Both the position numbers and the translations under genes were made by a program. 64,000 nucleotides of DNA from Gymnopus androsaceus JB14 (taxonomy: Eukaryota; Basidiomycota; Agaricomycetes; Agaricales; Omphalotaceae), in contig ML769622.1 of assembly GCA_009733575.1 (NCBI GenBank), positions 1 to 64,000 on the forward strand, given 5' to 3'. Shown one piece after another: positions 11,176 to 23,129 of this stretch (positions are counted from its first letter, which is position 1; every line of letters starts with the position of its first letter). The notes beneath the pieces were generated by a model that had not been told where the DNA came from, made no database searches, and saw nothing but the letters and a program-made list of their open reading frames with translations.

Positions 11176-13030
11176 ATCTATGTGCATGACCTATCAAGCC
11201 CGGGTCAAGTACACCAACTCAACAAACAACTTAGCATGAATTGGGAGCCTCTATGTTGCCATGCAATGATACTCCAACTCACAGGGAATCCTGCGAGTTA
11301 CCTAACAAGCTTATATGACCACCGTGCAAGTCACTTGAGTAGGCATTTTTAACACACTCAGTGAAGAGCAGGCAAGAGGTAAAATGAGTTGGTAATCTAG
11401 CTAACACTCTGAGGAGCTTCCTCACTAAAACTACACCAAGCTGACACTTGGGTCCAAGTCCTTTCCTAATCAACAATGGGCTCAGCGAGATGTGCATGTT
11501 AGGCTCCACCTGCGGTCCTAAGACTGATGTGGCTTCCCTCCAAGATGTAAACCAGGAATGCTTGACTTAATAGCCAGGAAGTAGATTGAATTGCCTCAGT
11601 GTTATCAAGGTTACAAGAATGCCACCTATTTCAAAGGTTGTATAAACCAATCTTATCCACCTGCAAATGTCGAATACTATACAGGTCCTAAGATAGAACT
11701 GCGATTCAGGTATGAAGTCTAACTTGTCATTCCAAGATAGAGTAGCTACCCCTATATACTGAGCAAGATATAATAAATAGGTAAATGAGAGAAACTGAGC
11801 GAGATAAAGTGAAACAGAATAAGTAAATAGGAAAAAGATAAAATATTGTCCATATATGTGTGTGTACTATGGTTTTGCCTCGTCGTTTCTCTGCCTTGTT
11901 CATTTGTCTTCCTTGATTGGGTCGACTTTTGGGATTTTGGTCCCAATCAACTCGAGTCATTTGCCTTTTTACAAAGCTTGCCAGTCCCTTTAGCAGAACA
12001 GCCCTCAGAAGTATTCTATGTTTTTCCTTGCCAAAGGGAGACCAGTTATTAGTGCAGTCTCGAGTCTAGATGCTTGGTAGCATATGGATCTCAGGAAAAC
12101 ACTAAGGCTTGGAGTTCTTAAATGACTTTCTTGAGTCAAGGGCTTAATGTGAATAAATTCACGCAAGTTTGCCATTAGAAGAGAGTGAGTATACTTAGTG
12201 TTAATTTTTGGTTAATTTCAGCCATTATTTCAAGGGAAAGTGAAGATTTTGGAGTATTAGATTGGTATTAGACATTCATAAGGCAATATTACACTAGTGT
12301 AGACTAGGAAACCATAAAACAACTTAAGTGCAGTGTTGAACATTGAAACACAGACACTGGTATTTGACTGGTATGGTTTCGGCAGGGCGCCAAGATTATG
12401 TAAGATTAGTAATAAGACACAAGTGCCCAAGCGGCTGATACTTAAAAAATAGACTAGGCTCGTTTATCTGCCTCGGTCAGCAACTTGTTATCCAACAAGC
12501 TTGCCTTGCTAAACCATACCACGCATATGACTTTGATTGAGGCGCATTCACAAAGTTAAGTATGGTACCATTACGCATACCATTACTCTGCAACCTCTTG
12601 GGTACAATAGGCCCTTGATGGATTTTGACTATCAGCTCGGGCTCACTATAGTTCTCTTATTGACTGTGTTTCATTACCAACAGAACTTAGGATTATCAGT
12701 TCTGTGCAGTTCTAGCCTTAGCCAAAAAATTGGCATATCAATGTTGTCCATAAAGCTACTTACTAAGATACTACTGAGGCTGAGTAAGTCTACCTCAGCA
12801 ATGACTGATAGTGTCATATGACCAAGATGATGACAGATATCATCATACGTTCAATGTTCAACTAGAAAGTTTTTTCATTTGAGTTTCATTCTGTAGTAGA
12901 ATGGTTTGAATGGAAGGTAAATAAAAGCAATGCGTATATACTACATATGTAGATGATGATCAACTGGGCCTAACAGATAGTGAGTTCAGTTTGAACATCA
13001 TGAGGAACTTAATGAATACACTCACCAAAT
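11176..13030. other. Intergenic, AT-rich, no gene recognised
   Basis: Only short ORFs without family features occur on either strand (for example 11279-11509 minus, 11846-12052 plus, 12537-12821 plus). The region is low in GC and has no convincing exon-intron structure. It is the right flank of the MULE-1 insertion site and the 3' flank of the ankyrin gene. Confidence 0.4.
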
Positions 13031-13034
13031 TTTT

Positions 13035-16000
13035 TCAATGCTTGATTGCTTGCATGGCAGAGGCTAGCAGCTTGCAAATGTCATAATGACCATGTTTATG
13101 TGCAAAATCAAAAGCGGTAAATCCATTGTCAGTCTGTGCATTGACATTTGTTCCTTTTCCCAAGAGGTGAAGCACAAGTTCTATATGACCATTTTGAGCT
13201 GCAATTATAAGGGGAGTAGCATTCCTCAAACCAGGAATATTCATGTTGGCTCCATAATCCAGTAGAAGCTTGACAATGCTGAGGAACCCATTTTGAGATG
13301 CTTGTCTTAAAGCAGTGGAACCATTCTTATTTTGTGCATTTACATTGGCCCCATTCTTCAGCAGGAGCGAAACAATATCATAATGGCCTCTTTGAGCAGC
13401 AATAACAAGAGGACTAGTTTTGTGGAATCCTGGGATATCTGGGTAAGCCTCATGGTCAAGTAAAAGCTTGACAATTGCAACATGACCATTCTGGGATGCC
13501 TGTCTTAAGGCAGTGGATCCATCTCCAGCAGAGCCATGTACATTTGATCCTCTGTCTACAAGGAATGAGACAATATCCAAATGACCTTTTTGAGCAGCAA
13601 TTACAATAGGAGTTCCACTTTGCATTGATGGAATATCCATGTCTGCCCCACAATTCACCAGAAGCTTGACAATTTCAAAATGGCCATTTTGTGAAGCCAA
13701 TCTTAAAGCTGTGGAACCAACACTATTTTGCACATTCAAATTTGCTCCATGATTCAGCAAAAGCGTGACAATGTCAAAATGGCCATACGCTGAGGCCAAT
13801 TTCAAAGCAGTGTCACCATCATCATCTTGTATATTCACATTTGCCCCTCCAAAGCAGGGTACCTTAGGCCTTTTGGCTTTTGGAATATGTTTTTCTGTAA
13901 CTTGAGTCACCAAGTGTTTGACAATGTCAGCATGGCCATGTTGTGATGCTATTGTCAAAGCAGTGCTACCATGTCCATCTTGTGCATTTACATTAACCCC
14001 ATTATCAATAAGGATGGAGACAATATTTGAATGGCTCTTTTTAGCAGCAATGAGAAGTGGAGTATTTTTTCCGAATCCGGGAATATCTTTTTCTGCACCA
14101 TGGTTCAGCAAAAGCTTGACAATTTCAAAATGACCACCTTGTGATGCTTGTTTCAAAGCAGTATCACCATATTCATTTTGTGCATTCACATTTACCCCAT
14201 TCTCAATCAGGATGGACACAACATCCAAATGACCTTGTTGTGCAGCAATGATAAGTGGTGTGCATTTATTGAATCCAGGAATATCGTTTTCTGCACCATG
14301 GTTCAGCGAAAGCTTGACAATTTCAAAATGGCCCTCTTGTGATGCTTGTCTCAAAGCAGTACTACCATATTTATTTTGTGCATTTATATTTGCCCCATTC
14401 TCAATCAGGACAGAAAAAATATCCAAATGACCTTGTTGTGCAGCAATTATAAGTGGTGTGGATTTATTGAATCCAGGAATATCCTTTTCTGCCCCATGGT
14501 TCAGCAAAAGCTTGACAATTTCAAAATGGCCCTGATGTGATGCATTTTTCAAAGCAGTGTCACCATGTTCATTTTGTGCATTCACATTTGCCCATTCTCA
14601 ATCAGGACAGAAACAATATCCAAATGACCTTTTTCTGCAGCAATTATGAGTGGTGTGTATTTCTTGAATCCAGGAATATCCTTTTCTGCCCCATGGTTCA
14701 GCAAAAGCTTGACAATTTCAAATTGACCACCTTGTGATGCTTGTTTCAAAGCAGTATCACCATATTCATTTTGTGCATTCACATTTACCCCATTCTCAAT
14801 CAGGATGGACACAACATCCAAATGACCTTGTTGTGCAGCAATGATAAGTGGTGTGCATTTCTCGAACCCAGGAAAATCCTTTTCTGCCCCATGGTTCAGC
14901 AAAAGCTTGACAACTTCAAGATACCCCTTATGTGATGCATATCCCAAAACAGTTTCACCATATTCATCTTGCGCATTCACATTTGCCCCATTCTTGATCA
15001 GGATGGACACAACATCCAAATGATCTTGGTATGCAGCAATTATAAGTGGTGTGGATGTCTTGAATCCAGGAATATCCTTTTCTGCCCCAGTGTTCAGCAA
15101 AAGCTTGACGATCTCAAGATGGCCCTGATGTGATGCATATGTCAAAGCAGTGTCACCATGTTCACTTTGTGCATTCACATTTGCCCATTCTCAATCAAGA
15201 TAGAAACAATATCCACATGACCTTGCTGTGCAGCAATCATAAGTGGTGTGTATTTTTTGAATCCAGGCATATCCTTTTCTGCCCTGTGGTTCAGCAAAAG
15301 CTTGACAATTTCGAAATGGCCCTCTTGTGATGCTTGTTTCAAAGCTGTATCACCATGTTCAATTTGTGCATTCACATTAGCTCCACTGGCAACCAGGACA
15401 TAAACGACATCCAAATGACCTTGTTCTGCAGCAATTATAAGTGGTGTGTATTTCTTGAATCCAGGAATATCCTTTTCTGCCCCATGGTTCAGCAAAAGCT
15501 TGACAATTTCAAAACGGCCCTGATGTGATGCATTTTTCAAAGCAGTGTCACCATGTTCATCTTGTGCATTCACATTTGCCCCATTCTCAATCAGGACAGA
15601 AACATATCCAAATGACCTTTTTTTGCAGCAATTATAAGTGGTGTGTATTTCTTGAACCAGGCATATCCTTTTCTGCCCATGGTTCAGCAAAAGCTTGACA
15701 ACTTCAAGATACCCCTCCTGTGATGCTTGTATAAAGCAGCTAATACCAATTTCACCTTGTGCATTCACATTTGCTCCATTCTCAATCAGGATAGAAACAA
15801 TGTCCGAATGTCCATCTTGTGCAGCAATTATAAGTGGTGTGCATTTCTTGAACCAGGAATATCCTTTTCTGCCCCATGGTTCAGCAAAAGCTTGACAATT
15901 TCAAAATGCCCCTTTTGTGATGCACAGGTCAAAGCAGTGACACCATCTTCACTTTGTGCATTCACATTTGCCCCATTCTCAATCAAGATAGAAACAATAT

Positions 16001-17260
16001 CCAATGACCTTGCTGTGCAGCAATCATAAGTGGTGTGTATTTTGATCCAGTATCTTTCTGCCTGGTCAAGCTGACAATTCGAATGGCCCTCTTGTGATGC
16101 TTGTTTCAAAGCTGTATCACCATGTTCAATTTGTGCATTCACATTAGCTCACTGGCAACCAGGACATAAACGACATCCAAATGACCTTGTTCTGCAGCAT
16201 TATAAGTGGTGTGTATTTCTTGAATCCAGGAATATCCTTTTCTGCCCATGGTTCAGCAAAGCTTGACAATTTCAAAACGGCCTGATGTGATGCATTTTTC
16301 AAAGCAGTGTCACCATGTTCATCTTGTGCATTCACATTTGCCCCATTCTCAATCAGGACAGAAACAATATCCAAATGACCTTTTTTTGCAGCAATTATAA
16401 GTGGTGTGTATTTCTTGAACCCAGGCATATCCTTTTCTGCCCATGGTTCAGCAAAAGCTTGACAACTTCAAGATACCCCTCCTGTGATGCTTGTAATAAG
16501 CACTAATACCAATTTCACCTTGTGCATTCACATTTGCTCCATTCTCAATCAGGATAGAAACAATGTCCGAATGTCCATCTTGTGCAGCAATTATAAGTGG
16601 TGTGCATTTCTTGAACCCAGGAAATCCTTTTCTGCCCATGGTTCAGCAAAGCTTGACAATTTCAAAATGCCCTTTTGTGATGCACAGGTCAAAGCAGTGA
16701 CACCATCTTCACTTTGTGCATTCACATTTGCCCATTCTCAATCAAGATAGAAACAATATCCGAATGACCTTGCTGTGCAGCAATCATAAGTGGTGTGTAT
16801 TTTTTGAATCCAGGAATATCCTTTTCTGCCCTGTGGTTCAGCAAAAGCTTGACAATTTCAAAATGGCCCTCTTGTGATGCTTGTCTTAAAGCACTAACAC
16901 CACTTTCACCTTGTGCATTCACATTTACCCCACTCTCAATCAGTGCAGAAACAATATCCAAATGACCTTTTTCTGCAGCAATCATAAGTGGTGTGTATTT
17001 CCTGAATCCAGGAATATCCTTTTCTGCCCCATGGTTCAGCAAAAGCTTGACAATTTCAAAATGGCCCTCTTGTGATGCTTGTTTCAAAGCTGTATCACCA
17101 TGTTCATCTTGTGCATTCACATTTGCCCCGCTCTCAATCAGGACAGAAACAATATCCAAATGCCCTCTTTCTGCAGCAATCAGAAGCGGTGTCCATTTGT
17201 CTTGTCCTGAAATCTCTTGGTCTGCCCCATGGTTCAGTAAAAGCTTGACAATTTCAAAAT
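13035..17260 (-). repeat. Tandem ankyrin-repeat array, 99-bp repeats paired in 198-bp units
   Basis: About 40 ankyrin repeats of 33 aa are arranged in alternating pairs of 66 aa: one type reads GDTALKxASQxGHFEIVKL and LLNHGAEKDIPGF, the other TPLIIAAxxGHLDIVS and LIENGANVNAQ. Near-identity of many neighbouring 198-bp units points to recent tandem duplication or gene conversion. Units between 13.0 and 13.9 kb are the most diverged and those between 14.1 and 17.1 kb the most alike. Confidence 0.9.
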
Positions 17261-19253
17261 GGTTATCATCCTTTGCTTGTCTGAAAGCAGTGTTACCATC
17301 ATTACTTTGTGTACCCTGACCTTCTACTGCTGCACATAATGCTGATCCCCACATTCCTCCTGTTACATTTACATTTTTTTCATTCACCAACTCCTTGACC
17401 ATATCTTGAAGACCACACCAAGCAGCATAATACAATGGCGGAGGCATAGGCAAGTTCTCTGCCTGATTTTCTTCAAAGTGTGCTAGTTTTAAGCAATTAA
17501 TATATGTAGTTTCACCTGATTGGATAAGCCTAGAAGCTTTCTCGTTTACTTTATCATTATTTGCAATTTTTACATGTTTATACCAGTTTTGGGCAGCATA
17601 TCTGGAGATTGGGTATTTCTTGTTCCATTCCTTTGTATCTGATATTTCTGTATTGAACTGTAGGAGGTATGTCAAGCAACTTTCTACTATCAATTGATGG
17701 GTCAAATATTCTTGCATGTGAAACTGTGATGCTACAGTGCCCATATGAGATCTAAGGTGTTCAGATAGAAGAAATTCTTTCACAGACATATGCGCTAGCT
17801 CCACAATATTTTCAGTCTGGTCTACATGTATAAGTGTTGCCCCAAGGAATGCTATATGCTCTGGAGCTACCCGGTAGTTCTTCTCAAATCTAATTCCATC
17901 AACATCATTTACAAAAGCAATGACTTCCCCTAGTGCACTTAATGTTAAAGGTTCCATTGAAAAGCACAGCCACTGTAGCACTTGCTTTGTATCATCAATA
18001 CGGGAGGGTTCAATTGCTTGAAGTGCTTGAATATAAGTATCATGCAGATTGGCAGGGAGTTTGTTTAAAACTGAATCAACTGCCTTCAGACCTATGCATG
18101 ATTGCAGTGCATTCAATTGGCAATCAACCCAGCGGAACCTAGGAGAGCAGTCAAAATGGATTTTCAACCATGAACAACTCCAACACTCACATTCCATTTG
18201 CCCCCCTGGTTAAAATATCTATAATTTGATTCTTAGCCTCAAAACCATGATGGTGAAATGTATGGTCATTTTGCATGGTATAATCAAGGAAGATTCCCAC
18301 ATCCGCATTCACATCTTCTTTGTCAATACAGACAGTCTTTGAACAAAGCTGCTCCAATTTATAGGCATAAGAGATATGCGGACGACTTGCTATCAAAAAA
18401 TGTAAATGAGAGCATGCCAGTATGTTAAGCTCTTCTACAAGCTGGACAAAGGGCTTGAATGCTTGATTCTCCATTTCATCAAGTCCATCAATTATGATGA
18501 ATAATGATTCAACTTTGACAACTGAAATGACCTCTTTCAAGGTTTTTATCAAATCTCTCTCACTTGGCTTGCTTCTGAACTTCTCATGATTATCATAGAG
18601 TTTTGATAATGCCAAATAAATTTCCTTTTGCAATGTGGTTGATGAGGACAGCTGGAATAAAAGAGTGGTGACTAGGTTGTTGAAGCTTTGTTTGAATGCA
18701 TCTCTGAAATCAAAAAAGTAGAATGCCACCATTTGGTTTTCATGGGCATCCAAACTCTTTACATGATTGATAATGGCAGATCTGGAACACAAGTAAGCCA
18801 TCTGTAAATGCACTAAATTTCACATACACTAGCACACTTTTACCAGATCCCACTGTATTTCAATCCTCAGAGTAAGAGCACAATCCAATATATGAATCCC
18901 GAAACTCACCATCACCCTGCAGCCAGAGAAGCGAGTTGGGAGTTTGCTTCCAATTGTTGAAATCCTCTCCTTTCAGAAACCATTCACCAGTTCCAGCTGT
19001 TCTTTTTTGTGAAAAGAACTCATGGCTCTGGGAAGCATTGGAGGGAGTCAACCATTTTATAAGTTGTTCTGATTCACTTTTGATTTGTGTGCCACTTCGA
19101 TCTTGAACCACCTGTCAGTAACAATAGGATAGTGCCAAACATAAACTCACAATGAACATGCATGGTATTAGCATTGTTGAAGTGAGGATGCTCCATCCTA
19201 AAATCATGAGCCCCGCTGAACATGTGGGGAGCATTATTCATAGAAAGAGACAT
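13035..19253 (-). CDS. NACHT-ankyrin NLR-like (STAND) protein, long and frame-disrupted
   Basis: Read on the minus strand. The ATG at 19253 starts MSLSMNNAPHMFSGAHDF, a short N-terminal segment seen in many basidiomycete NACHT proteins. A second exon carries SEQLIKWLTPSNASQSHEF and LLWLQGD; splicing out 18853-18909 creates a Walker A motif GDVGSGKS. The NACHT domain continues with Walker B LFIIIDGLDEM (about 18490) and LHFLIASRPH; another intron at about 18130-18186 joins GANGM to FRWVDCQLNALQSC. A winged-helix/linker region (18.1-17.35 kb) leads into about 40 ankyrin repeats down to the stop at 13035. STAND NTPases of this kind are candidates for fungal non-self recognition. The splice around 18780-18850 is unclear, and frame breaks at about 14590, 15187, 15600-16300, 16625-16670 and 16733 divide the ankyrin part. 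The gene is either decayed or affected by sequencing errors in the repeat. Confidence 0.8.
15181..16727 (-). repeat. Higher-order tandem duplication within the ankyrin array, two copies of about 770 bp
   Basis: The anchor TTGCCC(C)ATTCTCAATCAAG recurs at 15181, 15967 and 16728. Unique variants such as ACTGGCAACCAGGACAT (15385 and 16151) and AATACCAATTTCACC (15742 and 16505) recur 763-766 bp apart. Each copy corresponds to four 198-bp units minus many single-base deletions. Confidence 0.85.
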
Positions 19254-19376
19254 GATGGGCACGGTATGTAGGTGTAGTATGTGGGAACGACTGACTTCTC
19301 TTATTAAGAGTTTCCGAGAAGTAATCATATGACCACTTTGAGGCAGTACTTTGTATTCATAGCCAATGCAGATGGA

Positions 19377-19468
19377 AAGATAGATAGATGGATCGACGGA
19401 TCGATAGATAGATGGATCGATAGATAGATGGATCGATAGATAGATGGATCGATGGATCGATAGATAGT
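19377..19468. repeat. GATA/GATC-type microsatellite
   Basis: Imperfect tandem GATAGATAGATGGATC units, about six copies, upstream of the NLR start codon. Confidence 0.9.
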
Positions 19469-19479
19469 TAGATTGTACC

Positions 19480-22440
19480 GCGCGATCTCGGGACATCGCA
19501 TCCGAAAGAGGAACCATACAGGTTACCGAGCAACCCAGCATCGAACTCGATGGAACGGGTAGACGACAGGGTCAATGCCGAGACGGGACACTCAAACACA
19601 AGGCTAAGATGTAAATAAGTAACAATTATGTAATTGACCATCCATTTCCGAGTCACCATCTTCCTCAGAATTGTCTGCGCCGAAATGGACATAATCCTGA
19701 CCACAAATCGAGTGTCTCGTGAATGAATTTAGCTGTCAACTTCACGCCTCCAGCTGTGTATACATTTCTTGAGGAGCGGGTACGCGTCATAATCAAACAT
19801 GATAGGTGGAATTGCAATGCTACGGTCGACCGCAACGATCCTGTCCAGGAACGAACCACGAACATTGTTTAGAGCACTGTTGTGGTTGCACAAAAGGTTG
19901 TGCTCAGGATCTCTAAGCGGTCATCGCAGAGACGGCGCGTATAGTCTTTACTTGGGTCGCGAGAGACTCGAACGATGATTTTCCAGGCGATGCACGAAAT
20001 GCAGTGGGTGTGGGGGAGCCGCAAACTAGACGAGTGAAGGGATGGCGATGGCGGGAATCGGTAGTGCGCACTAGATAATGTCGCAAATGTTTTGTCGGAG
20101 AGGCGAGTGAACTGTCCGGGGATGGTTCGAAATGGCTGTTCAACAGGCAGAGCCGGTGGAAAGACGCGGTGTTGTGTGGCGGAGGTTGATGGGGTGAATG
20201 TAAGCTATCATCTATGCGTTAGCTGAGAGTTCAGGCCAGTCCTTTGATAGGCGAAGATAATGGAGGGGGAATAGAAGCAAGGGAGCAATGCTCAACAGAG
20301 ATTTAGCACAGTCCAAAACGCATAAGGAAGAAGCAGATGAACTCCAATACACAATAACAAGCGGCTCAACTATCCATGCATTAGGAAAAAATCAGGAAAG
20401 TATGGCCAACGAGATAGTCAAGTGGCATGAGACCTCACTCAGCGGCGTTATCCTTTTGAGAAGTAGACGGATATACGGGTGAAAAGGATGCCACAACGAA
20501 GACGAAGTCGCATGACAATGCACCTGTAGGAGTTACATTTGTGGCTGGCACAGTCCGCCAATGGTAAGGCAGTAGTGCTAGAGGAGCAAAGTTGTCAGCA
20601 TCGAGATCAGTTGCACTAGGAAGCAGTCCAAAGGCGAGCCACCATTGAATGATGACAGGAAGGCGAGGTAGAGATCAGTCGCGCCAAAATTTAACAATTT
20701 TGACTGCGATTCCATCGAATGGCGGCGAAAAGGCAAAAGTGTTTCTGTTTATAGCCTTTCCCTGACTGCAAACGTGGTTATTAAGTGTCTTTCTTTCTGT
20801 ATACCGTTTTGGGCTTGTTCATGAGTCGTAGAGCTGCCTAGAGCATGCTCGAAGGCGAGGTTAAGCACTGGGCGAGGATGTCTCGAAAGAAAAAGGCGTT
20901 GTGCTTGCAAAAATGAATTTGGAGAGTTTGAATCCGAGCAGATTCTGAACAGAAGGTGGAAAATCCTTTGTAGAAGAAAGTTGCGAGAAATTTGATGGTA
21001 TAGGCGCCAGCCAAACCTGCTTTTTGAATCGTCATCATCTGTTCTATCCGCGCCCACTATGCACTCGTCCTGCAACCAAGCATTGCAGAATGAACGCAGA
21101 TCGCTGGATGGATCTTCCTTCTCCCTCCCAACCAACTCACTACTCGGCCACAACCCAATTATTGACCAGATTTGTAGTTGCAGACTGGAAGGGACTAACC
21201 ACATCATCTGGTTATATCAAGCCTTTCAGCCTCCGCCTCCTTAATGTTTTAAAGCCTACTGCGATAGGCTAGGCAGATTGTTGAAGCTGAAGTGCGTCGA
21301 CTCAAGTTTCTGCATGATTTATATACTAATGTGACTCGTTATACTAGGCTTGGCTTCTCGTCTGGGACGACTCCCTTGTTTTAATGCACCGTGTACTGTA
21401 TGCCACTCGACGTATATTCCTAATTCCCTGATTGAACGACCATGTCACCATCTCATTCTGTTCCAAGACCAACCTCCGCCATCCATCCTCCGAATCAGCT
21501 GTCCAACGACCGTTCGATGATTTCAATGCAGGACAAGATCTCTGCAGTATGTGAAGACGGAGCTGAAATCAACAATACCGATATTATTCTGCTTCAATAC
21601 ATGGCCAGCTTCGCTCCTGCTCTCAAGCTCCGTTCAACGTTGTCGCATCGCATGAAACGTCCGCGCTCCCTCCTCATGTTCTTTCCATCTTCCTAGTAAA
21701 CATCTTAAACTCAGCTACGTGCCTACAAGTGCGATATGGGCAACTTTCTCTTCGTCGGTAGCATCTCCAAAGACCCCATTGATCCCTCCATCTTTTGCGT
21801 CCTCGTCGCAAAATCGAAAGCCTCCGGTGTACCCTTGACGGAATTTTTGATCTTTAGTGGAAGATGGGACGTAGGGGAGGGATCGTTCAGACCTCCGGCC
21901 AGTTTCTTCGGACTGGGACGGCTTGACTGAATCAACTTGAACTCTCTTTGTAGTACTATCACCGTAACTCTTCGACCGAGTTCATGGATATAATATATGG
22001 AGTATATGGCGGCCGGAGCGATGGATTCAACTGAGAGGCGCGAGTTTCGGGACCGGGCTTTGTCCGCATGGAGGCAGGACATTTCTATGTTAATCATCCG
22101 TTCTTCTGCTTTCCTTCAAATCTGATCACTTCCTCCGTATGCCCAGTCCCGTTCGAGGAATCCCAAAAGGCCACCGAAGCCGAGCTTCGTCCGATACGAG
22201 TACACGAAAATACGCTAGCTTTTGTGTTCGAGTCGAGCTTGATGTGAAGAAGAGTGGAAAGTTGCAGGGTAAGCTTCATGGTCGCTTGCTGAAATGCCAA
22301 CTATCTTTTTTCCTAGAACATGTCCTCAAATTTTGGGACAACATTAAAGGTCAGTTCATGAATTCTTGAGGTGGAGCAGGATTTGAAGGCGGGCAATACG
22401 AATGGGGTAAATCGTCTGGTAGTTTGAACTATAATGATTA
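19480..22440. other. Region with unassigned ORFs only
   Basis: Several short ORFs exist on both strands. The most gene-like is a plus-strand segment at 21442-21720 starting MSPSHSVPRPTSAIHPP and containing LLQYMASFAPALK. A neighbouring frame then continues plausibly (LPPHVLSIFLVNILNSATC), which would need a frameshift or unseen intron. A minus-strand ORF at 20749-21207 shows no family features. I do not assign a product to any of these. Confidence 0.3.
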
Positions 22441-22442
22441 AT

Positions 22443-22535
22443 GGGGGTATAGCTCAGCTGGGAGAGCAGCAGACTGAAGCTATAGTATCGAACTGGCTCT
22501 TCTGAAGGTCCCGCGTTCGATCCGCGGTACCCCCA
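22443..22535 (+). tRNA. tRNA-Phe(GAA) with a 20-nt intron
   Basis: The acceptor stem is perfect: GGGGGTA (22443-22449) pairs with TACCCCC (22528-22534), discriminator A at 22535. The D-arm is GCTC-AGCTGGGA-GAGC, the T-arm CCGCG-TTCGATC-CGCGG. The anticodon stem GCAGA/TCTGA has one mismatch at its base. The loop reads CTGAAG, then a 20-nt intron (22480-22499) just 3' of the base following anticodon GAA, the canonical position of nuclear tRNA introns. The mature length is 73 nt. A and B boxes are present within the D and T arms. Confidence 0.93.
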
Positions 22536-22705
22536 CTATACTCTTGTCCGCTATGTTTGATTTTTTTTTCCCTTTTTCCTCTCGACCATTCAAACTTAGC
22601 CCTACATTTTATATCTCCCACACAAAACCCTTTACTGCGGGAAATTCTTACTAAGGAAGGTGTATGATAGAAATGCCTTGAGCAATCTCCAGTGACTGTT
22701 CTTCA

Positions 22706-23125
22706 TTGCCATATACTGTGACAGCTTTTGGCTCCGGACGGTGGGCAGCTCCGACAAAGCCCAAGTCTGAATCCCTTCGACGCTGCTCTACTTGCCACTC
22801 CCTACTAGACGCTTCCGAGACCAGCATACTTGAAGATGTCTCGTATTGGTCTACGCTTTACAACGATGTCAAAGCCAATAACATCCCGGCGAATATTCGC
22901 TTTCCGAGCATGAGCCCTACGCACAGGCAGAACGTGCCAGAAATGAACTTCAAAAGTGCGAAGCTGCCATTGCTCGATTGCAGGAAGCTGAACGGCATAG
23001 GCTCAGCTGTTGAACATCACGGATTGGCAGAAGACGCCAGTTTCTCCTATCTGACAACTTCCCCAGAAGTAATGAGCGAGGTTTTTCGGTTCGCCACCAG
23101 GGATGTTATCGTGCTCTCCAAGTAG
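22706..23125 (+). pseudogene. F-box-protein-like N-terminal remnant
   Basis: The reading frame has the N-terminal layout common in agaricomycete F-box proteins: a CxxC start (RRCSTCHSLLDASE), a coiled segment, then SPEVMSEVFRFATRD, which resembles the F-box core LPPEVLSEIF. The coiled segment only looks normal in another frame (ELQKCEAAIARLQEAERHRL), so the gene appears frameshifted. No leucine-rich C-terminal part is recognisable downstream. Identification rests on pattern resemblance and is tentative. Confidence 0.4.
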
Positions 23126-23129
23126 TGTC

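Noticed and set aside
13918..17319. Regularly spaced plus-strand ORFs of 60-108 codons across the ankyrin array
   Set aside because: They are the antisense shadow of the 198-bp repeat; the ankyrin sense is clearly on the minus strand.
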